Assembly: GCF_003574655.1 (NCBI RefSeq)
Contig: NZ_QNUM01000001.1
Span: 682,001-746,000 of the forward strand
Direction: 5' to 3'
DNA: 64,000 nucleotides
DNA from: Cohaesibacter haloalkalitolerans
GTDB taxonomy: Bacteria > Pseudomonadota > Alphaproteobacteria > Rhizobiales > Cohaesibacteraceae
The notes under the pieces are model-generated. The model saw only the letters and a list, made by a program, of their open reading frames with translations. It made no database searches and had not been told where the DNA came from. The translations under genes and the position numbers were made by a program. This document shows, piece after piece, positions 27,660 to 36,108 of this stretch (its first letter is position 1; each line of letters begins with the position of its first letter).

Positions 27660-29202
27660 CGAGCGCCTCCAGAGAAATCAGATAGTCTTGGGAAATGGCG
27701 TCCAGCAGGGTGCGGCTGGCGACAAGATCGCAGGCCGCCTTGAGGTCTGGTGCCATGTAACGGTCGGTTTCCAGCGTCGGGATGTCCTCGCGCAGACGGG
27801 CGAGGATTTTCTGCAGGCAGGGGCTGGTGACGAGTGGGGCGCGATGTTCCACGCCCATGGCGGCACAGAGCAGTTCGACGCCGAGAATATTGGCAAGATT
27901 GTCGGTCATCCGCTTGAGGCGACGGGCCCCGTGGGCGGCCATGGAGACATGGTCTTCCTGATTGGCGCTGGTCGGGGTGCTATCGGTCGAGCAGGGGTTG
28001 GCCAGATGCTTGTTTTCGCTCATCAGCGCTGCGGTGGTCACCTCGGCAATCATCAGGCCGGAGTTGAGGCCGGGATTTTTGGCAAGGAACGGCGGCAGAT
28101 CGCAGGAGAGGGCGGGGTCGACCATCAGGGCGATGCGGCGCTGGGCGATGGCGCCGATTTCGGCAACGGCAAGGGCAATCTGGTCGGCGGCAAAGGCTAC
28201 CGGCTCGGCGTGGAAGTTGCCGCCAGAGACAATGCGGTCAGCCTCGATGAGCACCAGCGGGTTGTCGGTGGCTGCATTGGCCTCAATCTGCAGGGTGCGG
28301 GCTGCCATGCTGAGAAGATCAAGGCAGGCACCAACCACCTGTGGCTGGCAGCGGATGCAATAGGGGTCCTGAACGCGGGTGTCGCCATCGCGATGGCTTT
28401 CACGGATTTCCGAGCCGGACATCAGCTTGCGCATGATGCGGGCTGCCTCGATCTGGCCGCGATGGCCGCGCAGGGCATGGATCTCCGGCAACAGCGGCGC
28501 GGTGGACCCCATGATGGCGTCGGTGGAAAGGGAAGCTGTGACAAGGCAGGCTTCGGCCATGCGCAAGGCACCGAACAGGCCGACAAGGGCAAAGGCCGTG
28601 GAGACCTGTGTGCCATTGATGAGGCCGAGGCCCTCTTTCGGGCCGAGGGTGACCGGGGTGAGACCAGCCTTGGCAAGGGCGTTGGCACCGGAGAGGCGCT
28701 CGCCGCCATAGGTGGCTTCGCCTTCGCCGATCAGAACGGCGGTCATGTGCGCCAGTGGGGCAAGGTCGCCAGAGGCACCAACCGAGCCCTGGCTCGGGAT
28801 GATCGGGGTCACGCCCTTTGCAAGGCAGGCCTCGATCAGTTCGAGAATCTCCCAGCGGACACCGGAGGCGCCACGAGCCAAGGACAGCAGCTTGAGGGTC
28901 ATCACCAGACGGACGGTTGCCGGTTCCATCTCTTCGCCAACGCCGCAGCAATGGGAGAGGATGAGGTTGCGCTGCAAGGTGGCCGTGTCTTCCGGAGCGA
29001 TCTTGACGCTGGCCAGTTTGCCAAAGCCGGTGTTGACGCCGTAGACGGCCTCTGCTCCTCGAGCGGCCTTGCGTACCCGGTCGGCCGCTTCTTCAATGGC
29101 CGGTTTGGCGCTGCGGTCGATGGTGACTGCAAGACCCTGACGATAGATGGTTTCGAGATCTTTCAGCGACACTGCGCCGGGAACAAGAGAAACAGTAGCC
29201 AT
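27646..29202 (-). CDS. hutH: histidine ammonia-lyase
   Basis: A 518-residue MIO-type ammonia-lyase. The autocatalytic Ala143-Ser144-Gly145 triplet lies in [12 protein letters not shown]. Tyr54 in the [10 protein letters not shown] loop and [10 protein letters not shown] near residue 385 are also present. It deaminates histidine to urocanate, the first committed step of the pathway. The stop region overlaps hutG, and the start abuts the hutI stop, so the hut genes form one tightly packed transcript. Confidence 0.97.
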   Translation of the reverse strand: MATVSLVPGAVSLKDLETIYRQGLAVTIDRSAKPAIEEAADRVRKAARGAEAVYGVNTGFGKLASVKIAPEDTATLQRNLILSHCCGVGEEMEPATVRLVMTLKLLSLARGASGVRWEILELIEACLAKGVTPIIPSQGSVGASGDLAPLAHMTAVLIGEGEATYGGERLSGANALAKAGLTPVTLGPKEGLGLINGTQVSTAFALVGLFGALRMAEACLVTASLSTDAIMGSTAPLLPEIHALRGHRGQIEAARIMRKLMSGSEIRESHRDGDTRVQDPYCIRCQPQVVGACLDLLSMAARTLQIEANAATDNPLVLIEADRIVSGGNFHAEPVAFAADQIALAVAEIGAIAQRRIALMVDPALSCDLPPFLAKNPGLNSGLMIAEVTTAALMSENKHLANPCSTDSTPTSANQEDHVSMAAHGARRLKRMTDNLANILGVELLCAAMGVEHRAPLVTSPCLQKILARLREDIPTLETDRYMAPDLKAACDLVASRTLLDAISQDYLISLEALDASL

Positions 29203-30414
29203 TTATGCACCTCCCCAGATGCGTTCTTTTAGGGGGTTGAAACCGATGCGGTAGGCAAGTTCGGCTGGATGGGTTGCGTTCCAGACGGCGATGTCTGCGC
29301 GATAGCCTGCCTTCAGCATGCCGCGGTCAGCAAGGCCGAGCGCCTTGGCGGCGTTGCGGGTGGCGCCGGCAAGCGCCTCTTCGGGGGTGAGGCGGAACAG
29401 CGTGCAGGCCATGTTGATGGTCAGCAGCAGCGAGGTGAGCGGCGACGTGCCCGGATTGCAGTCGGTGGAGATGGCCATCGCAACACCATGCTTGCGGAAC
29501 AGCTCGACCGGCGGGCTCTGGGTTTCGCGCAGGGTATAGAAGGCGCCGGGCAGCAGGACGGCAACTGTGCCCGCTTCGGCCATGGCCTTGACGCCAGCTT
29601 CGTCCAGATGCTCAAGGTGATCCGATGACAGGGCGCCATAGCGGGCGGCGAGTGCTGCGCCGCCAAGATTGGACAGTTGCTCGGCATGGAGTTTGACTGG
29701 CAGGCCAAGGGCCTTGGCGGCTTCGAACACGCGGGCAATCTGGTCTGTCGAGAAGGCGATGCCTTCACAGAAACCGTCCACTGCGTCCACGAGGCCCTCT
29801 TTGTGGGCCCTGCTGAGGGCTGGCAGGCAGACGTCATCAAGATAGCGATCGGGGTTGCCCTTGTATTCGGCCGGAACCGCATGGGCACCCAGATAGCTGG
29901 TGCGGACGGTGACCGGGCGTTCCTTGCCGATGCGTCTGGCAACGCGCAGCATCTTCAGTTCGCTGTCGATGTCGAGGCCGTAGCCGGATTTGATTTCGAG
30001 GGTGGTCACGCCTTCGGCAAGCAATGTATCGACGCGGGGCAGGGCGCTGGCCAGAAGCTCTTCCTCGCTGGCGGCGCGGGTTGCCGTGACGGTGGAGACG
30101 ATGCCACCCCCTGCACGGGCGATTGCCTCGTAGGTTGCTCCTTCGAGGCGCATTTCAAACTCGCGTGCCCGGTTGCCACCAAAGACAATATGAGTGTGGC
30201 AGTCCACAAGGGCGGGGGTAATCAGTGCACCTTCCGCATCCTGGCTTGGCCAATGGGTCATGTGTGTGGGAAGCTCGGCCAGCGGACCGCAAAAGGCGAT
30301 TGCACCATCCTCGATGGCGAGTACACCGTCGTCAATCAGGCCATAGGGCGCCGCGCCTGTTACCATTGTGGCCAATCTGGCGTTTTTTATCAAAAGTCGC
30401 GTCACTGAATGCAT
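29203..30414 (-). CDS. hutI: imidazolonepropionase
   Basis: A 403-residue amidohydrolase-superfamily enzyme. HTH-type metal ligands lie in [11 protein letters not shown] near 65, [12 protein letters not shown] near 240 and ALSSDHLEH near 260, with a late Asp in [11 protein letters not shown]. It opens imidazolonepropionate to N-formimino-glutamate. An upstream in-frame ATG at 30459 would add 15 residues. The ATG at 30414 (MHSVTRLL) is preferred because the longer form would cover a palindromic site likely used for regulation. Confidence 0.95.
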   Translation of the reverse strand: MHSVTRLLIKNARLATMVTGAAPYGLIDDGVLAIEDGAIAFCGPLAELPTHMTHWPSQDAEGALITPALVDCHTHIVFGGNRAREFEMRLEGATYEAIARAGGGIVSTVTATRAASEEELLASALPRVDTLLAEGVTTLEIKSGYGLDIDSELKMLRVARRIGKERPVTVRTSYLGAHAVPAEYKGNPDRYLDDVCLPALSRAHKEGLVDAVDGFCEGIAFSTDQIARVFEAAKALGLPVKLHAEQLSNLGGAALAARYGALSSDHLEHLDEAGVKAMAEAGTVAVLLPGAFYTLRETQSPPVELFRKHGVAMAISTDCNPGTSPLTSLLLTINMACTLFRLTPEEALAGATRNAAKALGLADRGMLKAGYRADIAVWNATHPAELAYRIGFNPLKERIWGGA

Positions 30415-30426
30415 TCCGTGCTTGAT

Positions 30427-30450
30427 TATATTGCGATTTATGCGAATATA
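30427..30450. promoter_or_regulatory. candidate HutC operator / divergent hut promoter region
   Basis: The arms TATATTGCGA (30427-30436) and TGCGAATATA (30441-30450) form an imperfect inverted repeat (8 of 10 positions pair) with a four-base TTTA spacer, followed by TACATGCACATA. It lies between the preferred hutI start and the divergent hutF start. An AT-rich dyad here is the expected location for a HutC site controlling both directions. Assignment is by position and symmetry only. Confidence 0.4.
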
Positions 30451-30545
30451 CATGCACATAATAATGGGGCTGTCAACGAGACTCTCGGATTAATGCCACC
30501 AATAAAGGCAAAAATGGTCGCATTCGCGTTGGAGAAAATTTTGTG

Positions 30546-31922
30546 ATGAAAATTTATGCAGAAAAGGCGCTGACGCCAACCGGATGGCAAAAGGATGTTC
30601 TGGTGACGGTGGCCGCCGACGGCACGATTGCCTCCCTTGAGAGCGAGGTCGATGACACCCGGGCGAAAGAGGCCGGGAAAAGGGTCGCGATCCTGCTGCC
30701 TGCGCCGGTCAATCTGCATAGTCATGCCTTCCAGCGCGCCATGGCCGGGATGAGCGAGAAACGCGGGCCTGAGGCGCTTGATACCTTCTGGACCTGGCGG
30801 CAGATCATGTATCGCTTTCTTGATATCCTGTCGCCGGATGATATCGAGGCTATCACGGCCTTCGTGCAGATGGAAATGCTGGAAGCTGGCTATATCTGCA
30901 ATGCCGAGTTCCATTATGTGCATCATCAGCCTGATGGCACACCCTATGACAATCTGGCCGAGCTTTCCGAGCGGGTGGTGGCAGCTGCCGAGCTGACCGG
31001 CATCGGCCTCACCCTGTTGCCGGTTCTTTATCAATATGGTGGCTGTGACGGTCGGCCTCTGGGGGCTGGGCAGATTCGCTTCGGCAATGATTTCGACCGC
31101 TTTGCCCGTCTGCATGAGGGGGCTTCCCGGGCAGTCGCCCGGCTTTCTACCGATAGTCTCATAGGCGTTGCCCCCCATTCCCTGCGGGCGGTTGCGCCGG
31201 ACGCGCTGGCGTCTTGCGTCGATCTTGCTGGCGCACGGCCTCTACACATGCATCTGGCTGAGCAGATCAAGGAAGTCGAAGAGGTCGAGGCGGCCTATGG
31301 TCAGCGCCCCGTCGAGTGGCTGCTTGCCAACCATGCGGTGGGGCCAAACTGGTGCCTTATCCATTGCACGCAGATGACTGACGCGGAAACGGACGCGTTG
31401 GCCGCCACGGGGGCGGTTGCCGGGCTCTGCCCGATCACCGAATCCAGTCTTGGCGACGGCATCTTCAATGGTGTGCGCTATCTGGACAAGGGTGGCAGGC
31501 TGGGGCTGGGGTCGGACTCCAATATCCGCATCACGCTCAGTGAAGAGCTGCGCACGCTGGAATATTCCCAGCGGTTGCGCGATCACTGCCGGGCCAGTGT
31601 GGCAACGCCCGAACAGTCGACCGGCCGGGTGCTGTTTGAAGCCGCACTTGTCGGTGGCGCACAGGCGGCCGGGCGCGCAAGCGGCGCTCTGGCTGTCGGG
31701 TGCCATGCCGACCTGATGGCACTGGATGCGTCCTCGCCGATGCTTGATGGCTGTGAAGGGGATGAAATTCTGGACAGCTGGATCTTTGCAGGCGATGATC
31801 GCCTGATAACAGATGTCTGGTCTGCTGGCCGCCATTTGGTTATAGATGGATCTCATATACGGGGAGATGAGATTCGGACACGCTATATTCAGGTAATGAG
31901 ACGGCTGAGGCAGAAATTTTGA
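30546..31922 (+). CDS. hutF: formimidoylglutamate deiminase
   Basis: A 458-residue amidohydrolase matching HutF. The metal site is NLHSHAFQRAMAGMSEKR near 57, followed by PLHMHLAEQIKEVEE near 235, the WCLIHCTQM segment near 270 and GLGSDSNIRIT near 320. It deiminates N-formimino-glutamate to N-formylglutamate plus ammonia, feeding HutG. It is divergent from hutI. A GTG precedes the ATG by one codon. The stop overlaps the start of hutC. Confidence 0.95.
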   Translation: MKIYAEKALTPTGWQKDVLVTVAADGTIASLESEVDDTRAKEAGKRVAILLPAPVNLHSHAFQRAMAGMSEKRGPEALDTFWTWRQIMYRFLDILSPDDIEAITAFVQMEMLEAGYICNAEFHYVHHQPDGTPYDNLAELSERVVAAAELTGIGLTLLPVLYQYGGCDGRPLGAGQIRFGNDFDRFARLHEGASRAVARLSTDSLIGVAPHSLRAVAPDALASCVDLAGARPLHMHLAEQIKEVEEVEAAYGQRPVEWLLANHAVGPNWCLIHCTQMTDAETDALAATGAVAGLCPITESSLGDGIFNGVRYLDKGGRLGLGSDSNIRITLSEELRTLEYSQRLRDHCRASVATPEQSTGRVLFEAALVGGAQAAGRASGALAVGCHADLMALDASSPMLDGCEGDEILDSWIFAGDDRLITDVWSAGRHLVIDGSHIRGDEIRTRYIQVMRRLRQKF

Positions 31923-32626
31923 ACGACACCATCAAAGAGGGGACCAGCTGGACCCTGATCAAGGAAGAAGTGCTTCGGCGTATCAATGAGCGTATCTGGC
32001 AGCCCGGAGATATCATCCCCAATGAATCCGAGCTGGCCGAGGAGTTTCATTGTGCCCGCACGACCGTCAACCGGGCGCTGAGGGAGCTGGCCAACAGTGG
32101 CATCGTGACCCGCAAGCGCAAGGCCGGGACGCGGGTGGCGATCAACCCGCCGCACAAGGCGGTGCTGACCATTCCGATCATCCGGGAAGAGGTAGAAGCC
32201 AAGGGGGCGACCTATCGGCAGACCCTGCTGATCCGTGAGAACCGGTCGCTGCCAGCCTTTCTGGGCGGGGCCTTCCGGGTCAGCGATGATACGCCGCTGC
32301 TCTATACCGAGACCGTGCATTTCTCAGACAATCAGCCTTTCATCTATGAAGAACGCTATACAAGCCTCTTGGCCGTGCCCGATTTCGAGACGTTGGATCT
32401 GGAACGCCTGACCGCCAACGAATGGCTGGTACAGAATGCGCCCTACACCGGCGGTGACGCCAGCTTCTTTGCGATCTCGGCGGATTCAAGGCTTGCCAGA
32501 GCCTTTGATATCCCGATCGGCGGGGCTCTGTTTGCGACCGAGCGCAGCACCTGGTTTGCGGAGCGGCCGATTACTCATGTGCGGCTGATCTACCATCCGG
32601 GCTATCGCATGCGGACCAGCTTCTAG
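31919..32626 (+). CDS. hutC: histidine utilisation repressor, GntR/HutC family
   Basis: A 235-residue GntR-HutC protein. The winged helix occupies residues 1-75, with ESELAEEFHCARTTVNRAL as the recognition region. The UTRA effector domain spans about 95-230 and includes LLYTETVHFSDNQPFIYEERY and HVRLIYHPGYRM. Urocanate is the usual effector of HutC. The only reasonable start is a TTG at 31919 that overlaps the hutF stop, with TGAGG about nine bases upstream; this points to coupled, low-level translation. Confidence 0.93.
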   Translation: MNDTIKEGTSWTLIKEEVLRRINERIWQPGDIIPNESELAEEFHCARTTVNRALRELANSGIVTRKRKAGTRVAINPPHKAVLTIPIIREEVEAKGATYRQTLLIRENRSLPAFLGGAFRVSDDTPLLYTETVHFSDNQPFIYEERYTSLLAVPDFETLDLERLTANEWLVQNAPYTGGDASFFAISADSRLARAFDIPIGGALFATERSTWFAERPITHVRLIYHPGYRMRTSF

Positions 32627-32831
32627 GCGACCACTCCGCCAATCGCCTCGTCAATCGCAGGTCTTTTGGATAGGTGTGTATTGCTGTGCGCCTATCGCGG
32701 TTGTCATTTGTTTCGGCGACTTCTATTGCTGAAGGGGCGGTGTTGGGGGAAACTAGTGTTTATGCCAACCGTTCAGCCTTGATCCCTGCCTCCGACGGTC
32801 CAAAATTTCCGGCAAGTTCACGAAGACGACC

Positions 32832-34028
32832 ATGATCATTCAACCCATTATCAAAGGGCAGGTAGCCAAATCCTGCCATCCTGTCGGTTGCGCCGAAGCG
32901 GTTGCCGAGCAGATTGCCTATGTCCGCAAAGCGGTTCCGATTGCCCGGGGGCCGCGCAAGGTTCTGGTTCTCGGGGCGTCCTCCGGCTTTGGCCTTGCCT
33001 CGCGCATTGCGCTGGCGTTTGGCGGGGCGCGTGCCGACACGATTGGTGTTGCCTTCGAGCGAGGGCCATCGGACAAGGGTGTTGGCAGTGCGGGTTGGTA
33101 CAATCTCATTCATTTCAGTCATCTGGCCGAGAAGGAAGGGCTGATCGCCCGCAATTTTGTTGGAGATGCCTTTTCCCCGGCCATGCGGCGGACGATTGCC
33201 GACTATATCCGCGATGAATTCGGCGGTTCGCTGGATCTGGTGGTCTATTCTTTGGCAACCGGTGTACGGCCCGATCCGCAAACGGGCGAGCTGATCCGAT
33301 CGACGATCAAGCCGATTGGTGCTCCGGCACGGGGCTATACGGTCAATCTGGAAAAGGACTGCCTTGAAGAGCAAAGGCTGGATCCGGCCAGTGATCGGGA
33401 AATCGAGGACACGGTCAAGGTCATGGGCGGTGAGGACTGGGAAAGCTGGATCCGGTTTCTCCGTGACGAGGGGCTTCTGGCTGAAGGGTGCCAGACCCTG
33501 GCTTTCTCTTATATAGGGCCAGCCGTCACCCACGCCATCTATCATCACGGCACGTTGGGGCGGGCCAAGGCGCATCTGCATCAGACTGCCGACCGCTTGG
33601 ACGGGTTGCTCAAGGTACAGAAGGGCGCGGCGCATGTGGTGGTCTGCAAGGCGCTGGTGACCAAGGCCAGTGTGTTCATTCCGGGGCTGTCACCCTACCT
33701 TCTTGCCCTGTTTCGGGTGATGAAGGCGATGGGGTTGCATGAAGGCTGCATCGAGCAGATGCAGAGGCTCTATGCGGAGAGGATCTATCGGGCCGATGGC
33801 CGGATCCCGGTCGATGACGCACGGCTGGTGCGGATTGATGACCGGGAGCAGCGCGCCGATGTTCAGGAACATGTGGCCGCCCTGCTGGCGGAGATGACGC
33901 CGGAAAATTTCCGTTCCATTGGTGACTATGACGGCTACAAGGGCGATTTCCTGAAGCTCAATGGCTTCGGCTTTGACAGCGTCGATTATGCCGGGGATGT
34001 CGATCTCGCGCTCTATGGTGCGTGCTGA
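32832..34028 (+). CDS. fabV: trans-2-enoyl-ACP/CoA reductase, FabV type
   Basis: A 398-residue FabV/TER protein of the normal length. Visible are MIIQPIIKGQVAKSCHP at the start, the NAD-binding segment VLVLGASSGFGLASRIALAFG near 45, and the active-site Tyr-x8-Lys (YHHGTLGRAK) near 235-244. FabV reduces the enoyl double bond in each round of fatty-acid elongation with NADH and is generally triclosan-resistant. The gene stands alone, about 200 bases after hutC, with its own promoter likely in that gap. Confidence 0.95.
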   Translation: MIIQPIIKGQVAKSCHPVGCAEAVAEQIAYVRKAVPIARGPRKVLVLGASSGFGLASRIALAFGGARADTIGVAFERGPSDKGVGSAGWYNLIHFSHLAEKEGLIARNFVGDAFSPAMRRTIADYIRDEFGGSLDLVVYSLATGVRPDPQTGELIRSTIKPIGAPARGYTVNLEKDCLEEQRLDPASDREIEDTVKVMGGEDWESWIRFLRDEGLLAEGCQTLAFSYIGPAVTHAIYHHGTLGRAKAHLHQTADRLDGLLKVQKGAAHVVVCKALVTKASVFIPGLSPYLLALFRVMKAMGLHEGCIEQMQRLYAERIYRADGRIPVDDARLVRIDDREQRADVQEHVAALLAEMTPENFRSIGDYDGYKGDFLKLNGFGFDSVDYAGDVDLALYGAC

Positions 34029-34686
34029 TATCCTTGTGTCGGTCGCGTTGCTTCTGATCGAGAATCATGGGGCTTCGAGGGCGTTGCGGGTGGCTCTGAA
34101 AAGGGCTTGGAGAGGGCCTCGGAGCTGCCTTACAGAGCATCAAATATTGTTTCAAATTGTTAGGAAGCCATAAACCAACCCGGTGAAACGACGGGTTGCA
34201 TCTGGGAATTTATTCCTGTTTTAGTCTGAAAAACCCTTGTTTTATAATGACATACGGTTGTTGTCCGTATTTCTCGGCAGACTGTTGTGATGCTCGCATT
34301 ACAGATGATTTCGATCAAATTCTCATCCCGCCGGTCAGTTGGCAAATTCTGGTTTGTGACGTATATTCAATCACATGCTCCGTAGGCATATTTTGAAGTC
34401 AGCGTTGGGGAATTTATCAGAAATCTCCTCTTTGGCTTCTGGCAGATGTGGGTGGTGAGAGCTCGTTTCACAAATTCACACCATGCTGTCATTTTGTCAT
34501 ATTGAAGTTTGGGACGCGTGGTATCTAAGGCAGTCTTTTGGAGGTGAATGCATCTCCGGGCGCGTGTTGAGTTTTGATTTTACTAGGCTTTGCGCTGTGT
34601 GGCCGGGGTGTTTCCCGGGCCGGATGCAAAGCCCGAAACAGGTCTTGGGTCCATCCGTGCAGGATGAAACAGTGGGTCGATTGACG
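34029..34686. other. 658-base AT-richer gap
   Basis: No ORF here resembles a known protein. The stretch 34150-34520 is visibly richer in A and T than the surrounding genes. It contains short dyads such as ATACGG/CCGTAT (34252-34257 and 34265-34270) and GGAAT/ATTCC (34205-34216). It likely holds the promoter of the FabI-like gene and possibly a long leader. No tRNA-like or attachment-site repeat was noticed. Confidence 0.45.
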
Positions 34687-35508
34687 ATGGGTTGGCAAGG
34701 TCAGGTCCTTAAATACAGTGCATTTCTCGACAAACGCAGCTTTCTGGCTCCTGTGCCCGATAACGAGGTGCAGCTCCAGCGTCCTGTTGCGGCGCAAGGC
34801 AAGGCAATGATCGTTGGCGTCAGCTCCCGCCGGTCCATCGGTTTCGGCATCGCCGAGCAGCTGGCCGATCATGGCTGGGATACGATGGTCACCACGCGCC
34901 GTAAGGACAAGTTCCTTGAGGTTTCGCAGCGTCATGATGTGCGCGAGCTGGACTATGCCGAAGGTTTTGATGACATTGCCGACGTGACGGATCTGACCGG
35001 GCTCGTGTTCTGCATCGCCAAATCCAGCGTCACTTCTCAGAAGGGGCTGCTCGGAACCTCCCGTGACGAATTCCTGCAGACCATCAGCGACAGCGCCTAT
35101 TCCTATATCGCGGTCGTCAATGAAGTGCTGAAGCGCAATCCGAACCTCAAGTCGATTGTGGCCCTGTCTTTCCTTGGTGGGGAGAAGGTCATTCCCGGCT
35201 ATGATGCCATCGGCGTTGCCAAGGCTGCTCTTGAACAGACCAACCGTATTCTGGCCTCCGAACTGGGCGAGCGCGGTATTCGCTGCAACATTGTTTCTGC
35301 CGGTTCCGTGCGTACACCAGCTTCGCGGGTGCTGCCGGACTTCACGAAGATGCATGCGCTTCTGAGCCTGCATTCCTTCCTGCGCCGTCCGGTGACCAAT
35401 GAGGAAATCGCTGGCAGCGTCGAATTCCTGCTCTCCGATGCCTCTGGCGGCATGACAGGAGAGGTGTTGCAGGTCAATGGCGGCCTCAATCACTCGATGG
35501 GGCTCTAG
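34687..35508 (+). CDS. FabI-like enoyl-ACP reductase / short-chain dehydrogenase
   Basis: A 273-residue SDR closest to FabI by eye. The cofactor loop is GVSSRRSIGFG near 42-52, the active site Tyr-x6-Lys is YDAIGVAK, and the C-terminal GEVLQVNGG matches FabI. The first of the two FabI active-site tyrosines (E. coli Tyr146, in LSYLG) is Phe here (LSFLG). The N-terminus has about 40 extra residues before the first strand if translation starts at the ATG at 34687. A later ATG at 34807 would cut off the usual GK before strand one. It may be a redundant reductase beside FabV or a diverged SDR with another substrate. Confidence 0.75.
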   Translation: MGWQGQVLKYSAFLDKRSFLAPVPDNEVQLQRPVAAQGKAMIVGVSSRRSIGFGIAEQLADHGWDTMVTTRRKDKFLEVSQRHDVRELDYAEGFDDIADVTDLTGLVFCIAKSSVTSQKGLLGTSRDEFLQTISDSAYSYIAVVNEVLKRNPNLKSIVALSFLGGEKVIPGYDAIGVAKAALEQTNRILASELGERGIRCNIVSAGSVRTPASRVLPDFTKMHALLSLHSFLRRPVTNEEIAGSVEFLLSDASGGMTGEVLQVNGGLNHSMGL

Positions 35509-35541
35509 GCGCATACCGACCCGCAAGCAGCAGACAGATTG

Positions 35542-35566
35542 AAGGCCTCCCGCGGGAGGCCTTTTT
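35542..35566. terminator. Rho-independent terminator
   Basis: The arms AAGGCCTCCC and GGGAGGCCTT pair perfectly around CGC, followed by TTTC. It lies shortly after the FabI-like stop and just before the stop of the leftward zinc-ribbon gene, and the flanking A and T runs make it suitable for both directions. Confidence 0.85.
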
Positions 35567-35568
35567 CG

Positions 35569-35916
35569 TCAGTCGGAGACTTTCTTGACGAATTCCGATT
35601 TCAGCCCCATCGGGCCGATGCCGGGGATCTTGCAGTCGATGTCATGATCGCCGCCGACGATGCGGATGTTCTTCACCTTGGTGCCTACCTTGACCACGTC
35701 ATTGGTGCCCTTGATCTTGAGATCCTTGATGACCGTGACCGTGTCGCCATCGGCGAGCGGGGTGCCGTTGGCGTCGCGGACGATGGTTTCGGCATCACTC
35801 TCCGCGCCAACCTGATCGGCTGACCATTCGTGGGCACATTCAGGGCAGATCAGCAGGGCGCCGTCTTCGTAGGTGTAGGTGCTGCCGCATTGCGGGCAGG
35901 CTGGCAGTTCGCTCAT
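35569..35916 (-). CDS. zinc-ribbon protein of the PhnA/YjdM family
   Basis: A 115-residue protein very similar to E. coli YjdM (PhnA). It has an N-terminal zinc ribbon CPQCGS...CPECAHEW (residues 6-30) and a C-terminal PhnA domain with [15 protein letters not shown] and [17 protein letters not shown]. Despite its historical name, the family is not a proven phosphonate hydrolase and its role is unsettled. The start at 35916 (MSELPACP) matches the family; the frame extends 12 codons upstream. The gene is flanked by terminators on both sides, so it is monocistronic. Confidence 0.9.
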   Translation of the reverse strand: MSELPACPQCGSTYTYEDGALLICPECAHEWSADQVGAESDAETIVRDANGTPLADGDTVTVIKDLKIKGTNDVVKVGTKVKNIRIVGGDHDIDCKIPGIGPMGLKSEFVKKVSD

Positions 35917-36033
35917 GATCGTGTCCGTTTTGTTGCTGGCCGTCTCGACCATGGGTTATCGGGAGGCGTTTCAGTGCCATGTTCCAGCGGCGATCACAAT
36001 AGGCCGGAAGGGGAAAATTTGCTGCCAGATGCA

Positions 36034-36070
36034 AAAAGCCGCTCTCCTAGCGTGAGGAGAACGGGGTTTT
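36034..36070. terminator. terminator hairpin between zinc-ribbon gene and gabD
   Basis: CCGCTCTCCT (36039-36048) pairs with AGGAGAACGG (36055-36064), nine of ten positions, with a six-base loop. It is flanked by AAAAAG on the left and GGGTTTT on the right, so it can stop transcripts from the leftward gabD gene (T-run on the minus strand). Confidence 0.75.
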
Positions 36071-36108
36071 CGTTCTTCAAAGTCTTCGACAAGGTCTGTC
36101 AATCCGGA

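Noticed and set aside
34160-34345. Short minus-strand ORF in the AT-richer gap
   Set aside because: Only 61 codons in AT-rich sequence, without recognisable motifs or a good ribosome-binding site.
35916-35952. Treating the PhnA/YjdM-family gene as phosphonoacetate hydrolase
   Set aside because: The historical phnA name is misleading; this zinc-ribbon family has no proven phosphonate activity and no phn genes are nearby.
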